Assembly (NCBI GenBank): GCA_964563925.1
Contig: CAZLZD010000109.1
Location: 1-6,748 of the forward strand
DNA from: JAUILA01 sp964563925
GTDB taxonomy: Bacteria; Bacteroidota; Bacteroidia; Cytophagales; Cyclobacteriaceae
DNA length: 6,748 nucleotides
Direction: 5' to 3'
Of the stretch, positions 6,195 to 6,748 are shown one piece after another. A program made the translations under genes and the position numbers. Within the stretch, counting starts at the first letter, position 1, and each line of letters begins with the position of its first letter. The notes below the pieces were generated by a model that was not told the DNA's origin, searched no databases, and was given only the letters and a program-made list of their open reading frames with translations.

Positions 6195-6748
6195 ATGAAT
6201 TATCGTCAACGCTCGTCCCGCTTACTCATAACCACCTTTCTGGCCGGCCTCTGGTTATTACCTGCCTGCTCTCCCTCCTCCGAAGGATCGGCCGGTGAAA
6301 CCGAAAAGCCTGCCGTTAAAAACAGCGAACCTGCTGTAGCTGCCGAGGACGGGGCATTACCAAGGGAAAATGCATTTACCTATCTATTCACTGACACACC
6401 CTGCGAGGCTATTTCCATGGAAACTGCAAGTGAAATTCTCGGGGTCCCGGCATCGGATCTGAAGCTCAATGCCAATGCCAGCGGAACCAATTCATGCTCC
6501 TGGGGCTATTATCCGGCGGACCCTGCACAAGGTATCAACATAAATGTGCAGCTGACACACCAGGATGCAAATACGACCCGTGCGATGTTTGAGGATGATG
6601 AGAAAAACCGTACAGATCCGGTGATGGAAAGCCGGCGCATAGAGGTGGTCAATCCTGACCTGGACGGACCCGCCTACTCCACCTACCGTAACGGCAGGCT
6701 TCATGTGTTTGTCTCAGAAGATTCGTTCATCCTCTTTCAGATCGGTCC
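6195..6748 (+). CDS. Putative lipoprotein of unknown function, 3' end outside the window
   Basis: The plus-strand frame is open from the ATG at 6195 to the window edge (184 complete codons). The N terminus is a lipoprotein signal: a basic start (NYRQRSSR), a hydrophobic core (LLITTFLAGLWLLPA) and LPAC with the lipidated cysteine at residue 25. A low-complexity, Ala/Glu/Pro-rich linker follows (about 26-60), then a folded domain. Within it, PCEAISMETASEILGV (about 69-84) and NSCSWGYYP (about 99-107) place cysteines at 70 and 101 that probably form a disulfide. The layout, Cys near an early helix and later Cys-x-Trp, recalls the DUF3558 type of actinobacterial lipoproteins, but this is a resemblance only. 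No Shine-Dalgarno sequence is visible before the start. The gene lies 110 bases after the TonB-domain gene. Confidence 0.82.
   Translation, partial: MNYRQRSSRLLITTFLAGLWLLPACSPSSEGSAGETEKPAVKNSEPAVAAEDGALPRENAFTYLFTDTPCEAISMETASEILGVPASDLKLNANASGTNSCSWGYYPADPAQGININVQLTHQDANTTRAMFEDDEKNRTDPVMESRRIEVVNPDLDGPAYSTYRNGRLHVFVSEDSFILFQIG

Overview
The window looks like chromosomal DNA from a member of the Bacteroidota (Cytophagia- or Saprospiria-like, moderate GC). Three things point there. The proteins belong to types common in that phylum: a PadR regulator paired with a 'permease prefix' FtsX-type permease, a shortened membrane-bound MutS-like ATPase, a small exported TonB C-terminal-domain protein and a DUF-like lipoprotein. 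Upstream of the TonB-domain gene there is a good match to the Bacteroidota promoter pattern (TTTG, 19 bases, TAnnTTTG). Most starts lack a strong Shine-Dalgarno sequence. Assignment below phylum level is a guess.

Left part, minus strand, read right to left. A short PadR-family repressor (4260-4592) overlaps a large two-unit FtsX/MacB-type permease (1573-4263) by four bases (ATGA). After about 100 bases comes a MutS-family ATPase with two predicted membrane segments and no DNA-recognition domains. This last gene runs off the left edge and starts at a GTG at 1473. No ABC ATPase gene is present, so the permease must either borrow one or work without one.

Middle, 4593-4802. This is the divergent intergenic region between padR and a plus-strand exported protein. 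It holds a 40-bp imperfect palindrome with 15-bp arms (13 of 15 matching) that covers the probable padR promoter. It is the most likely autoregulatory operator.

Right part, plus strand. There are three exported proteins: a probable outer-membrane beta-barrel-like protein of unknown function (4803-5573), a small periplasmic TonB_C-domain protein with its own promoter and ribosome binding site (5662-6084), and a lipoprotein with two conserved-looking cysteines, cut off by the right edge (6195-6748+). They are spaced about 90-110 bases apart and probably have separate promoters.

I see no RNA genes, CRISPR arrays, insertion sequences or phage genes. The window reads as ordinary chromosomal territory. 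The most interesting parts are the PadR-permease module with its operator and the membrane-anchored MutS-like ATPase.
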